This document shows positions 43,575 to 52,329 of a DNA stretch of 64,000 nt, in pieces. The position numbers and the translations under genes were made by a program. A model generated the notes under the pieces. That model had not been told where the DNA came from, ran no database searches, and worked only from the letters and a program-made list of their open reading frames with translations. How positions within the stretch are numbered: the first letter of the stretch is position 1; each line of letters opens with the position of its first letter. The DNA is from Bradyrhizobium elkanii USDA 76 (GTDB lineage: Bacteria > Pseudomonadota > Alphaproteobacteria > Rhizobiales > Xanthobacteraceae). The stretch lies in contig NZ_CP066356.1 of NCBI RefSeq assembly GCF_023278185.1, positions 7,866,001-7,930,000 on the forward strand, written 5' to 3'.

Positions 43575-44492
43575 TCAGTTGACCAGATACGCATCCGGAT
43601 CCGGTGAATCCGACGGCTTGGCAAGCTGCTTCTTCATCTCCGGCCCGAGCGGCACGTTGAGGTTCAGGCCCTTCGGCGGAATCTTCTGGGTGAACCACTT
43701 GTCGTAGATCTTCTGGCCCTCGGCGCTGGTGTAGAGCGCGGCGGTGGCGGCGTCGACGACCTTCTTGAACGGCGCATCGTCCTTGCGCAGCATGATGCCG
43801 TAGGGCTCGGGCTTGGAGAACGCGTCCTTGGAGATCACGTAGTCATCCGGCGACTTCGAGCCGGCGACGAGGCTCGCGAGCAGGATGTCGTCCATCACGA
43901 AGGCGACCGCGCGATCGGTCTCGACCATCAGGAAGGCCTCGGCATGATCCTTGGCCGGGATGATGTTGACGCTCAGCCCGCGCGCGAGGTTGGCCTCGGT
44001 GAGCTGCTTGATGTTGGTGGTGCCGGCGGTCGAGACCACCGTCTTGCCCTTCAGATCGTCGATCGAATTGATCTTGCTCGCCTTCTTGGTGACGTAGCGG
44101 CTGGCGGTCAGGAAGTGGCTGTTGGTGAAGGAGACCTGCTTCTGGCGCTCGGCATTGTTGGTGGTCGAGCCGCATTCGAGGTCGACGGTGCCGTTGGCCA
44201 TCAGCGGGATACGCGTCGCCGAGGTCACCGGGTTGAGCTTGACCTCGAGCTTGTCGAGCTTCAGCTCCTTCTTCACGGCATCGACGATCTTGTAGCAGAT
44301 GTCCATGGCATAGCCGACCGGCTTCTGGTTGTCGTCGAGATAGGAGAACGGGATCGAGGAATCGCGGTAGCCGAGCGTGATCGCGCCGGTGTCCTTGATG
44401 TTCTTCAGCGTGCCGGTCAGCTCCTGGGCTTGCGCCTGGCTCGCGCCGACCGCGGCGGCGAGCGCGAGGCCGATCAGATACTTGCGTGTCAT
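43575..44492 (-). CDS. gltI: Amino-acid ABC transporter substrate-binding protein (glutamate/aspartate type)
   Basis: A 305-residue periplasmic binding protein with a signal peptide (cleavage near SQAQAQEL). Its features match GltI: GTLKNIKDTGAITLGYRDSS, PFSYLDDNQKPVGYAMDIC, the Arg-containing ligand site and GTVDLECGSTTNN. It delivers glutamate, aspartate or related acids to the permeases. AAGGAG precedes the ATG. Only 30 bp separate it from the alpha/beta hydrolase gene upstream, so it may be the third gene of a six-gene operon. Confidence 0.92.
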   Translation of the reverse strand: MTRKYLIGLALAAAVGASQAQAQELTGTLKNIKDTGAITLGYRDSSIPFSYLDDNQKPVGYAMDICYKIVDAVKKELKLDKLEVKLNPVTSATRIPLMANGTVDLECGSTTNNAERQKQVSFTNSHFLTASRYVTKKASKINSIDDLKGKTVVSTAGTTNIKQLTEANLARGLSVNIIPAKDHAEAFLMVETDRAVAFVMDDILLASLVAGSKSPDDYVISKDAFSKPEPYGIMLRKDDAPFKKVVDAATAALYTSAEGQKIYDKWFTQKIPPKGLNLNVPLGPEMKKQLAKPSDSPDPDAYLVN

Positions 44493-44522
44493 ACGTCTAC
44501 TCCTTGCGTGGAAACGGTCGAT

Positions 44523-45386
44523 TTACTGTGTGAGAATATCGGCGAGGACGGGTGCGATGTAGCGGCGAAACTGTTCCGGATTCTCGCTCATCGGAAAATG
44601 ACCGAGCTTCTCCATGATCGTGACGCTGGCGCCCCCTATTGCCGCTGCGGTCCGCCTCGTGTCCTCGGGCGTGCAGGAGAAATCATACTCGCCCGTGAGG
44701 AGATAGAGCTTGCATACTTTAGTCTCGATTGACGCGACCCGGCCGCGCAGGTCGCCGTCGACACGGTAGAAATACAGGTCGCCCTTGAACACGCCGGGGC
44801 CGCCCTGCTTGTAGGCCCACAGTGTTTCCATCCGCGCAGGCTCAGGGCTTTGCGGCGCGATCAGCCCGGACACCAGCGCGGCGCAGACTTCGCCGCCGTG
44901 AACGTCCGGCCGGTTCAGCCAGTTGGTGTCATACCACGGCGCCTGGAAATCGGCAGCCTCGAGCCCGATCAGCGCGCGGAACTCGGCGGCATATTCGATC
45001 GCAAGGTTAAGCACGATGCGGCCGCCGATCGAGCAGCCCATCACGACAGGCTTCTCCAGCCGCAGCGCACGGCAGAAAGCGCGGATGGTCTCGGTGTAGC
45101 GCGCAGTGGTGAGTTGGTATTCATCGCCGGTCCAGCTCATCGGCGGATTCGACTTGCCATGCCAGGGCATATCGAAGGCAATGATGCGGAAATTTTCGGC
45201 AAATTGCGCATCCGCGAGCAGATGGCGCCATTGCCGCGCGTCCGATCCCGCGGTGTGCAGGCAGACCAGCGGAATGCCCGTGCCGTTCTCCTCGAAATAG
45301 ATGCGGTGCAGCTCGCCACCGATCTCGACGTGAACGTAGCGGCCGATCATCGGCTCGATGTGACCGTTCATGATCTTGCCGCTCAT
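44523..45386 (-). CDS. Alpha/beta hydrolase
   Basis: A 287-residue cytoplasmic hydrolase. The oxyanion motif is VCLHTAGSD, the nucleophile elbow GCSIGGRIVL (Ser), the acid lies in TGEYDFSC and the His in EKLGHFPMS. The ATG at 45386 overlaps the stop of the SCP2-like gene (ATGA), so the two are translated together; the longer open frame reaching 45689 overlaps that gene and is not used. The substrate is unknown. It precedes gltI by 30 bp. Confidence 0.85.
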   Translation of the reverse strand: MSGKIMNGHIEPMIGRYVHVEIGGELHRIYFEENGTGIPLVCLHTAGSDARQWRHLLADAQFAENFRIIAFDMPWHGKSNPPMSWTGDEYQLTTARYTETIRAFCRALRLEKPVVMGCSIGGRIVLNLAIEYAAEFRALIGLEAADFQAPWYDTNWLNRPDVHGGEVCAALVSGLIAPQSPEPARMETLWAYKQGGPGVFKGDLYFYRVDGDLRGRVASIETKVCKLYLLTGEYDFSCTPEDTRRTAAAIGGASVTIMEKLGHFPMSENPEQFRRYIAPVLADILTQ

Positions 45387-45799
45387 GATACGGCCGCCGC
45401 GAAATGCTGCCGCGGCAGCGCCAGCAGGTCCTTGAAGTATTGCAGATGCGCCATGAAGGGATGCAGGTCGCCTTCCAGCACGGCCTCGCCGCGCTTGGTC
45501 AGCGCCAGCAGATCGTGCCAGCCGGGCTTCGGCTCGGCCTGCCAATAGGCGGACCAGGCCTGCGGCGTCGCGCGATAGGAAAAGCGCCAGGAGCGCATCA
45601 GGGCCGGCGAAGGCGCAAGCTCGACGATGCGCCCGGCGCGGATCGCGGCATGAAACGGCCGCGCCATCGGGCCGATCAGGCAGTCGCAATCGAGCAGCCG
45701 CCCGCGCGCAACCAGCCGAGGGGCCTCGTCAAGCAATGCGGGAAGGCCGGCAAACGCCCTCGTCACAGCGTCGTCGGTGGCGTCAGGCGATGGCGTCAT
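45383..45799 (-). CDS. SCP2-like small protein
   Basis: A 138-residue protein. Its pattern (LLDCDCLIGPMARPFHAAIRAG, AYWQAEPKPGWHDLLALTKRGEA, LEGDLHPFMAHLQYFKDLL, written here as separate stretches) resembles the sterol-carrier-protein-2 fold, which binds hydrophobic ligands; I hold this as a tentative assignment. The start at 45799 is the first ATG that gives the whole domain, though its ribosome site is weak. It is coupled to the hydrolase downstream, suggesting that it presents a lipophilic substrate. Confidence 0.6.
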   Translation of the reverse strand: MTPSPDATDDAVTRAFAGLPALLDEAPRLVARGRLLDCDCLIGPMARPFHAAIRAGRIVELAPSPALMRSWRFSYRATPQAWSAYWQAEPKPGWHDLLALTKRGEAVLEGDLHPFMAHLQYFKDLLALPRQHFAAAVS

Positions 45800-46188
45800 C
45801 TGTCGGGCGGCGTTCCTGCAGCGGGCGGCGCCATGATGACGGCAAGCGCGCAATCCCGCAAGGCGCCGATGCCTTTGGGTTCCCTTGATTATTCGCTTGA
45901 CCAAACCCGGCTTGCCGGTCAGGCGCGCACACCCCGCGCCCTCCCGGCACATTGCCAGGAACGGCCAATCCGTCCGACCAAAGGCCGATTGAATTCCGCG
46001 GCTCGGCAGGTCGCGCCAAATCGCGGCAGACCAATTGTCGCAGCCGGCGCTTCGAGCGCAATTCGCGCTTCCGTTGCCCGCCCCGTTCTGTCCAATGCGC
46101 CCTCGGTCCCAGCCTGACAGGGACGATCATTGCCAACACCGAACAAGACGCGGCCGCGATTGAACGCGGCCACAAGGGAGAGATCGAG
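45800..46188. other. Divergent intergenic region, 389 bp
   Basis: It lies between the SCP2-like operon (minus) and the TctC receptor (plus), so both promoters should be here. Open frames across it have no recognisable product. No repeat or clear palindrome seen. Confidence 0.5.
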
Positions 46189-47154
46189 ATGTCGCACCGC
46201 AATCGCTTGATGGTCCTGCTCGCCGCCGCCGGCATGCTGGTGTCAACAGCGGCGCTCGCGCAGGATTATCCGACCAAGCCGATCACGCTGATCGTGCCAT
46301 GGCCGGCAGGCGGCTCGACCGATATCTCGATGCGCGCGATCGCCGAGAGCGCCTCGAAGGTGCTGGGCCAGCCGATCGCGGTCGACAACAAGGCCGGCGG
46401 CGGCGGCACCGTGGGTCCCGCGACGATGGCCGCCGGCGCCAAGCCCGACGGCTACACCATCGCCCAGATCCCGATCACCGTGTTCCGCCTGCCCTTGATG
46501 CAGGAGGTGTCCTGGGATCCGGCGAAGGATTTCTCCTACATCATTCACCTCACCGGCTACACCTTCGGCGTCACCACCAACGCGGAGTCGCAGTTCAAGA
46601 CCTGGCAGGACGTGGTCGATTTCGCCAAGAAGAACCCGGGCAAGGTGACCTATGCGACGCCCGGCACCGGCACCTCGCTGCATGTCGGCATGGAGCAGAT
46701 CGCCCTGATGGCCGGGATCAAGTTGACCCAGGTGCCGTTCAAGGGCGGCGCCGAGACCAATGCCGCCGTGCTCGGCCAGCACACCATGCTGCAGGCGGAT
46801 TCCACCGGCTGGCGGCCGCTGGTCGATGCCGGCAAGCTCCGCCTGCTGATGGTGTGGACCGGCGCGCGCTCGCCGAACTATCCCGACGTGCCGACGCTGA
46901 AGGAGCTCGGCTACCCCATGGTCTATGACTCGCCGTTCGGCATCGCCGGCCCCAAGGGCATGGACCCCAAGATCGTCGCCAAGCTGCACGACGCCTTCAA
47001 GAAGGCGATCGAGGACCCGGCGGTGATCGCGACCCTCGCCAAATACGACATGGTGCCGAACTACAAGAGCACCGAGGACTACAGGAAATTCGTGGGCGAG
47101 GTCACCGAATCCGAGCGCAAGGTGATCGACACGCTCGGGCTGGCGAAGAAGTAG
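46189..47154 (+). CDS. tctC: TctC-type periplasmic receptor of a tripartite tricarboxylate transporter
   Basis: A 321-residue Bug-family receptor. After the signal peptide (cleavage at ALAQDYP) come YPTKPITLIVPWPAGGSTD and IAVDNKAGGGGTVGP, the two ligand loops, then KPDGYTIAQIPITVF. The ATG at 46189 follows AGGGAGAG; the longer frame from 45952 is not supported. TctB and TctA genes follow on the same strand, so it is the receptor of a complete carboxylate uptake system. A repeat fragment lies between it and tctB. Confidence 0.92.
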   Translation: MSHRNRLMVLLAAAGMLVSTAALAQDYPTKPITLIVPWPAGGSTDISMRAIAESASKVLGQPIAVDNKAGGGGTVGPATMAAGAKPDGYTIAQIPITVFRLPLMQEVSWDPAKDFSYIIHLTGYTFGVTTNAESQFKTWQDVVDFAKKNPGKVTYATPGTGTSLHVGMEQIALMAGIKLTQVPFKGGAETNAAVLGQHTMLQADSTGWRPLVDAGKLRLLMVWTGARSPNYPDVPTLKELGYPMVYDSPFGIAGPKGMDPKIVAKLHDAFKKAIEDPAVIATLAKYDMVPNYKSTEDYRKFVGEVTESERKVIDTLGLAKK

Positions 47155-47188
47155 AGAATTCGAGTTAGGCTCACCACGAACACAGGCG

Positions 47189-47260
47189 TCATCCTGAGGT
47201 GCGCGCTCTTGCGCGCCTCGAAGGATGGACACGGGCACCGCCGCCCTTCGAGGGCTACGC
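47189..47260. repeat. Partial CCGTCATCCTGAGG-family repeat
   Basis: CGTCATCCTGAGGTGCGCGC and the following CTCGAAGGATGG match the 35101 family's left half; the right half is degraded (CCCTTCGAGGGCTACGCTCC). It lies between tctC and tctB within one transport operon. Confidence 0.65.
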
Positions 47261-47321
47261 TCCAGCGACAACGGCAAAGCCGTTGCGCGGGGGGACGACG
47301 GTGATCTAAAGGCCGCTTCCC

Positions 47322-47807
47322 ATGACAGACCAAACCAACGTCAAATTCCGCCTCAACAACTCCGAGCTCTGGGGCGGGCTGATCGGGCTCGGGCTCGGCG
47401 CCTTCGTGATCTGGTCGGGCCTCAAGCTGAAGCTCGGCACAATCAACGATCCCGGCTCCGGCTACGTGCTGTTCTACACCGGCATCCTGATGTGCGTGTT
47501 CGCGGCCTCGATCATGATCGCGGCGGTGACCGAGGGCGGTCCGACCTTCGCCTCGCGCTGGGAGAATGCGCGATGGGGCAAGCCGGTGCTGGTCATCGTC
47601 TGCCTCACGGCGTTCGCCTTTGCGCTGGAGCCGCTTGGCTTCCTGCTGTCGGCGATCCCGCTGATGCTGTTGCTGCTCCGCGTGATCGATCCGGTGCGCT
47701 GGTCGCTGGCGATCCCGCTGTCCATCCTTGCCCCGCTCGGGATGTGGTGGGTGCTGAAGCACCTGCTCGCGATCCAGCTGCCGAGCGGCATCTTCGAGAT
47801 CGGTTGA
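47322..47807 (+). CDS. tctB: Small membrane subunit of a tripartite tricarboxylate transporter (TctB)
   Basis: A 161-residue membrane protein with four hydrophobic helices (LWGGLIGLGLGAFVIWSGL; YVLFYTGILMCVFAASIMI; PVLVIVCLTAFAFALEPLG; the LLLLRVID/SILAPLGMWW end). Size, order and the ITRE-like YVLFYTG segment fit TctB, the poorly conserved small subunit. It ends 6 bp before tctA and is translated with it. Confidence 0.88.
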   Translation: MTDQTNVKFRLNNSELWGGLIGLGLGAFVIWSGLKLKLGTINDPGSGYVLFYTGILMCVFAASIMIAAVTEGGPTFASRWENARWGKPVLVIVCLTAFAFALEPLGFLLSAIPLMLLLLRVIDPVRWSLAIPLSILAPLGMWWVLKHLLAIQLPSGIFEIG

Positions 47808-47813
47808 GCGCCC

Positions 47814-49322
47814 ATGGATACTCTCGTCAACGTCGCCCACGGCCTCGGCGTCGCGCTGCTGCCGATCAACCTGCTCTACTGCTTCATCGGCGTGTTCATC
47901 GGCACGCTGGTCGGCGTGCTGCCCGGCATCGGCCCGATCTCGGCGATGTCGCTGCTGCTGCCGGTGACGCTGTCCGGCACGCCGGAATCCGGCATCATCA
48001 TGATGGCCGGCATCTATTACGGCTCGATGTATGGCGGCTCGACCACCTCGATCCTGGTCAACATCCCCGGCGAAGCGGCTTCCGTCGTCACCTGCATCGA
48101 CGGCCACCAGATGGCCAAGCAGGGCCGCGCCGGCCCGGCGCTCGGCATCTCCGCCTTCGGCTCGTTCATCGCCGGCACCTTCGCGCTGATCGCCCTGATG
48201 CTGGTGGCGCCCTCGCTCGCCAGCGTCGCGATCGCGTTCGGGCCGGCCGAATATTTCAGCCTGATGGTGCTCGGCCTCGTGGTGCTGACCTTCCTCACCC
48301 AGGGCTCGATGGCCAAGGCGCTGTTGATGGCCTGCATCGGCGTCGTGCTCGGCCTGGTCGGGCTCGACAGCATCACGGCGCAGCCGCGGCTGACCTTTGG
48401 CCGCCTCGAGCTGATCGACGGCATCGGCCTTGTGCCGGTTGTGATGGGCCTGTTCGGCGTCGCCGAGGTGCTGCTCAACACCGAGCAGGCGATCAAGCGC
48501 GACATCATCAAGACCAGGATCAACCAATTGCTGCCGAGCAAGGAGGACTGGAAGGCCAGCGCCGGGCCGGTGGCGCGCGGCACGGTGCTCGGCTTCTTCC
48601 TCGGCATCCTGCCCGGCGGCGGCGCCGTGGTGGCGTCGTTCGCCTCCTACGCACTGGAGAAGCGGCTCTCGAAGCATCCGGAGCGCTTCGGCCACGGCGC
48701 GATCGAGGGCGTCGCGGGGCCGGAATCGGCCAATAATTCCGCGGCCGGCGGCGCCTTCATTCCGCTGATGACGCTCGGCATCCCGCCGAACGTCGTGATG
48801 GCGCTGCTGCTCGGCGCCTTCGTGATCCACGGCCTGCAGCCGGGACCGCTGATGATCTCGCAGAACCCGACGCTGTTCTGGGGCATCGTCGCCAGCATGT
48901 ATATCGGCAATTTGATGCTCTTGGTGCTCAACCTGCCGATGATCGGCATGTGGGTGCAGCTGCTGCGGCTGCCCTACAACGTGCTGTTCCCGCTGATCAT
49001 CCTGTTCACGATCATCGGCGTCTACTGCTCCAGCAACAACGTGTTCGACGTCCACGTGATGATCGCGTTCGGCGTGATCGGCTATTTCATGCGCAAGCTC
49101 GGCTACGAGCCGGCGCCGCTGGTGCTGGCCTTCGTGCTCGGGCCGATGCTGGAGAACAATCTGCGCAAGTCGCTGATCCTCTCGCAGGGCGACCTCATGA
49201 CCTTCGTGGAGCGGCCGATCTCGGCGATCTGCCTCGCCTTCGCGCTGCTGCTGCTGGTCGGCCCGCTGCTGCCCTCGCTGCGCAAGAAGCGCGAGCTGGT
49301 GGCGCTGGATGAGGGGGCGTAG
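47814..49322 (+). CDS. tctA: Large membrane subunit of a tripartite tricarboxylate transporter (TctA)
   Basis: A 502-residue permease with 12 or so helices and all the family signatures: VGVLPGIGPISAMSLLLPVT, YGGSTTSILVNIPGEAASVV, LPGGGAVVASFASYALEKR and GPESANNSAAGGAFIPLMTL. It carries carboxylates with the help of the TctC receptor and a cation gradient. It is the last gene of tctCBA, and a composite repeat and an IclR regulator gene on the opposite strand follow. Confidence 0.95.
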   Translation: MDTLVNVAHGLGVALLPINLLYCFIGVFIGTLVGVLPGIGPISAMSLLLPVTLSGTPESGIIMMAGIYYGSMYGGSTTSILVNIPGEAASVVTCIDGHQMAKQGRAGPALGISAFGSFIAGTFALIALMLVAPSLASVAIAFGPAEYFSLMVLGLVVLTFLTQGSMAKALLMACIGVVLGLVGLDSITAQPRLTFGRLELIDGIGLVPVVMGLFGVAEVLLNTEQAIKRDIIKTRINQLLPSKEDWKASAGPVARGTVLGFFLGILPGGGAVVASFASYALEKRLSKHPERFGHGAIEGVAGPESANNSAAGGAFIPLMTLGIPPNVVMALLLGAFVIHGLQPGPLMISQNPTLFWGIVASMYIGNLMLLVLNLPMIGMWVQLLRLPYNVLFPLIILFTIIGVYCSSNNVFDVHVMIAFGVIGYFMRKLGYEPAPLVLAFVLGPMLENNLRKSLILSQGDLMTFVERPISAICLAFALLLLVGPLLPSLRKKRELVALDEGA

Positions 49323-49359
49323 CGCGCGACGAGAGCGAGTTGAGTCGCGTCAAGTCGGT

Positions 49360-49680
49360 GGTGCGCCCCCTCTCCCGCTTGCGGGCAGGGGAATCGCATA
49401 TGAGCTCGGTCGCTCCACAAACTCGTCATGCCCGGGCTTGTCCCGGGCATCCACGTCTTTGTTTCCAGGCGAAGAAAGACGTGGATGGCCGGGACAAGCC
49501 CGGCCATGACGGTGCGGACAAATCCATTTCCTCCCATATGCGATAGCCCTGCGCTTGCGGGGGAGGGTTGGGGTGGGGGTATCTCCACGAGTCACATCGC
49601 GGAAAGAGCCCCCACCCGGATTGCATCTTCGATGCAATCCGGGTGGGGGCAAAGCGGGAGAGGTGAAGCCAGTCCGCGGA
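49360..49680. repeat. Composite nested palindromic repeat, 320 bp
   Basis: The outer part is a CTCTCCCGC-family element (ends near 49367 and 49672, with GATTGCATC-TTC-GATGCAATC inside). Into it is inserted a GTCATGCCCGGG-family element (about 49425-49512) flanked by ATCGCATATGA on one side and CCCATATGCGATAG on the other. The same composite is at 59774-60020 in the opposite orientation. Confidence 0.85.
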
Positions 49681-49691
49681 AACAACCCACC

Positions 49692-50537
49692 TCAACCCAT
49701 CTTCGCCGCCCGTCCGTTCTTCGGCGCCTGGGCCAGCGCGCGGGCCAGCACCTGGGCTTCCTTCTTCAGCATGTCGGCGAGTTCGCCTTCGCGGCGGCGG
49801 ATGCGGTCGGACGCGGCGCCGATCGAGAGCGCGGCCACCACCTCGCCGGCATCGTCGCGGACCGGCACGCCGACACCGCCCATGCCGGGGAACGCGGCGT
49901 CGATCAGCACGGTGTGGCCGGCCTTGCGCGCCATGGCGATCCGCTCGCGCAGGAACTTGGGCGTGATGCGCGGCGATTTCGCCAGTCGCGGCACGATCAC
50001 CTCGATCACAGCCTCGATCTCGGCATCCGGCAGCCAGACCAGTAGCGCCAGCGCGCCGGCGCCGACGCCGAGCGGACGGCGGCTGCCGATCTGCAGATAG
50101 TTCGGTTGCAGCGGATGGTTGCCGACCGAGCGCGCCAGATAAAGCGCCTCGACGCCGGAGCGCACCGACAGCAGCGCCGTATCGGCCGAGCGCTCCGACA
50201 GCCGGAGCAGGCTCGGCTGCGCCAGCTCGGCGATGTCGACCGAACGGCGCGCGCCGACCGCCATCACCCGCGCCTCCTGGCCGAGTTCATAGGTCTTGGC
50301 GCCGGCGACGCGGCTGACGAAGCCTTCCTCGATCAGCGAGTTGAGGATGCGCAGCGCAGTCGCCTTGTTCAGCGAGGTGGTGTCGGCGATGTCGGTGAGC
50401 CGCAGCGGCGAGCGCTGCGCCAGCACGCGCAGGATGGCGCAGACCTTCTGGATCGCGTTGAACTTGTCGGGTTGGCCCGGCTGCGGCGGTGGCCTCTTGC
50501 GGCTGGTCCGTGCGGTCGCAGTCGTTGAGGCGTTCAT
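49692..50537 (-). CDS. IclR-family transcriptional regulator
   Basis: A 281-residue IclR regulator: the N-terminal winged helix (LRLTDIADTTSLNKATALRI, LNSLIEEGFVSRV) and the effector domain (GVEALYLARSVGNHPLQ, AFPGMGGVGVPVRDDAGEVV, ALSIGAASDRIRR). It binds a small organic acid to control a catabolic or uptake operon. It faces the tctCBA operon and may control it, or the permease and peptidase genes behind it. A 17-bp inverted repeat lies upstream. Confidence 0.92.
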   Translation of the reverse strand: MNASTTATARTSRKRPPPQPGQPDKFNAIQKVCAILRVLAQRSPLRLTDIADTTSLNKATALRILNSLIEEGFVSRVAGAKTYELGQEARVMAVGARRSVDIAELAQPSLLRLSERSADTALLSVRSGVEALYLARSVGNHPLQPNYLQIGSRRPLGVGAGALALLVWLPDAEIEAVIEVIVPRLAKSPRITPKFLRERIAMARKAGHTVLIDAAFPGMGGVGVPVRDDAGEVVAALSIGAASDRIRRREGELADMLKKEAQVLARALAQAPKNGRAAKMG

Positions 50538-50708
50538 GCCCTGGCCTTCCTTGCCGTCAATTCCAAATCCTGAACCGGGGACGACGAGAGACGCGCCCGG
50601 CGGACATCATCCTAGGACGGATGACGTGCGCCGGACACCGTATACTTTCGTCAGATGAAACTTTGATTTCGACTATCTACGCTGCTGTGCAACAATAAGG
50701 ATATTTGA

Positions 50709-50725
50709 ATTTCGCATCACGAAAT
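50709..50725. promoter_or_regulatory. Inverted repeat upstream of iclR, possible operator
   Basis: ATTTCG-CATCA-CGAAAT is a perfect 6-5-6 inverted repeat in an AT-rich stretch 172 bases before the IclR start. Its size and AT-rich arms fit IclR-type sites. Confidence 0.4.
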
Positions 50726-50737
50726 CTGATGCCGCTT

Positions 50738-50785
50738 GCGCATGATCTCTCGAAAAACCGCTTCGCACTTTTTCGGATCATGCGC
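50738..50785. repeat. Short palindromic repeat (GCGCATGATC...GATCATGCGC)
   Basis: 10-bp perfect inverted ends with the AAAACCGCTTCGCACTTTTT core, abutting the stop codon of the MFS gene, so it may serve as its terminator. Related to 41948 and 59066. Confidence 0.75.
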
Positions 50786-52071
50786 TACGCTAGCCGCAGC
50801 CTGCGGATCGTGAACAGCGCACAGAGGCTGAGGATGCAGACCGCGGTGAGATAGTAGCCCGGCGCGAGCTCGCCGATCGCCGCGAAGCCGCCCAGCCAGG
50901 TCATGATCGCCGGCCCCATGCCGCCGAACAATGTGACACCGATGTTGTAGCTGAGGCCGAGCCCGGTCGCACGCGTCGCCGCGGGAAACAGTTCCGACAT
51001 CAGCGCGGCGAGCGGCCCGTAATACAGCGACTTGAGGACGCCGAGCCAGAGCACGCCGATCAGGATGATCGCAGGCGTCGGCTTGCCGGTGAGCAAGAGG
51101 AAGGCCGGGAAGATCGACACCAGCAGCAGCAGCGCGAACACGATCATGTGGGTGGTGCGTCCGATCCTGTCGGAGACCATGCCTGCGATCGGCGCCAGCA
51201 GCGCAACCGCGGTCTGCGCGGCGAACGAGGCGATGAAGCCGACCGATGGCGCGAGGTTGAGCGTCTTCACCACATAGGTCGGCATGTAGACGATCAGATA
51301 GTTGACCGCGGTCGACACCGCGAGCGCGCCGATCGCAAGCGTCGTGGCGAACTTCTGCCGCGCGAACACTTCCCTGACCGGCGATTCCTGCTTCGCGGCC
51401 GGCGGCGGGGTCGCATCGTCGACATGGTTGCGGATGTAGATGCCGACCGGGCCGATCAAGACGCCGAACAGAAACGGCAGCCTCCAGCCCCAGGACTGCA
51501 AATCCTCCGGGCTCATCAGCGAGGTCAGGAGCGCACCGAAGCCCGCGCCGAGCAGGCCGCTGACGCCTTGGCTCGCGAACTGCCAGCTCGCCACGAAGCC
51601 GCGCCGCTCCGGCATGTGCTCGACCAGGAACGCGGTCGAGGAGCCGAACTCGCCGCCGGCGGAAAAGCCCTGCACCAGCCGCGCCAGCAGCACCGCGATC
51701 GGCGCCAGGATGCCGATGGTCTGATAGGTCGGCATCAGCGCCAGCACCAGCGTGCCGAACGTCATCAGCACGATCGACAGCATCAGGGAAGCCTTGCGGC
51801 CGTGCCGGTCGGCATAGGCACCGAGCACGACGCCGCCGATCGGGCGGATCAGAAACGACAGGCCGAAGCTGCCGAAGGTCAACAGCAGCGAGGTGGTCGG
51901 ATCATTGGCCGGGAAGAACGCCTTGGAGAGATACACCGCGAAATAGGCATAGACCGAGATGTCGTACCATTCGAGCGCATTGCCGACCGAGGTCGCGACG
52001 ATCAGGCGGGTGATGTTTTTCTTGGTGGTGGCGTCTGGGCCGGACATTGCGGTCGGCGTCGATAGCGTCAT
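50785..52071 (-). CDS. MHS-family MFS transporter (organic acid/osmolyte symporter)
   Basis: A 428-residue, 12-helix permease of the metabolite:proton symporter family. Typical motifs are SVGNALEWYDISVYAYFA in helix 1, GGVVLGAYADRHGRKASLML (loop 2-3 motif), GFSAGGEFGSSTAFLVEHMP and SDRIGRTTHM. Family members take up citrate, 2-oxoglutarate, proline-betaine or shikimate; which one is not visible. The ATG at 52071 follows AAGGA by 6 bases. A repeat separates it from the M20 peptidase gene upstream on the same strand. Confidence 0.9.
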   Translation of the reverse strand: MTLSTPTAMSGPDATTKKNITRLIVATSVGNALEWYDISVYAYFAVYLSKAFFPANDPTTSLLLTFGSFGLSFLIRPIGGVVLGAYADRHGRKASLMLSIVLMTFGTLVLALMPTYQTIGILAPIAVLLARLVQGFSAGGEFGSSTAFLVEHMPERRGFVASWQFASQGVSGLLGAGFGALLTSLMSPEDLQSWGWRLPFLFGVLIGPVGIYIRNHVDDATPPPAAKQESPVREVFARQKFATTLAIGALAVSTAVNYLIVYMPTYVVKTLNLAPSVGFIASFAAQTAVALLAPIAGMVSDRIGRTTHMIVFALLLLVSIFPAFLLLTGKPTPAIILIGVLWLGVLKSLYYGPLAALMSELFPAATRATGLGLSYNIGVTLFGGMGPAIMTWLGGFAAIGELAPGYYLTAVCILSLCALFTIRRLRLA

Positions 52072-52183
52072 TAGATGTCCTTTGCCGTGTCCGGCACCAG
52101 CCTTCAACTCGTCATAGCCGGGTAGGCTATTCAAGAACGGCGTCGCGTCCGCTCGCCTATGTGCTGACGATCCTCGTTTCCCC

Positions 52184-52290
52184 CCGTCATCCTGAGGTGC
52201 GAGCGGAGCGAGCCTCGAAGGATGCACGGCCCCGCCGGTGGCCGTCGATCCTTCGAGACGCGCGCAAGAGCGCGCTCCTCAGGATGACGG
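52184..52290. repeat. Palindromic repeat (CCGTCATCCTGAGG family)
   Basis: Perfect inverted ends as at 35101. Just beyond the right end a 16-bp segment (TCAGGATGACGGGGAA) is duplicated in tandem (52279 and 52298). It lies between the M20 peptidase and MFS genes. Confidence 0.85.
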
Positions 52291-52329
52291 GGAAAATCAG
52301 GATGACGGGGAACAAGCGAGCCTCGCTCC

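Noticed and set aside
44523..45689. Longer start for the alpha/beta hydrolase
   Set aside because: The extra 101 codons overlap the SCP2-like gene in another frame; the ATGA overlap at 45383-45386 gives a coupled start instead.
47079..49055. A 658-codon minus-strand frame
   Set aside because: Antisense to tctB and tctA, without domains or ribosome site.
49360..49680. Possible CRISPR array or rRNA-like structure because of dense hairpins
   Set aside because: The repeats are inverted and nested, not regularly spaced direct repeats, and no cas genes are near.
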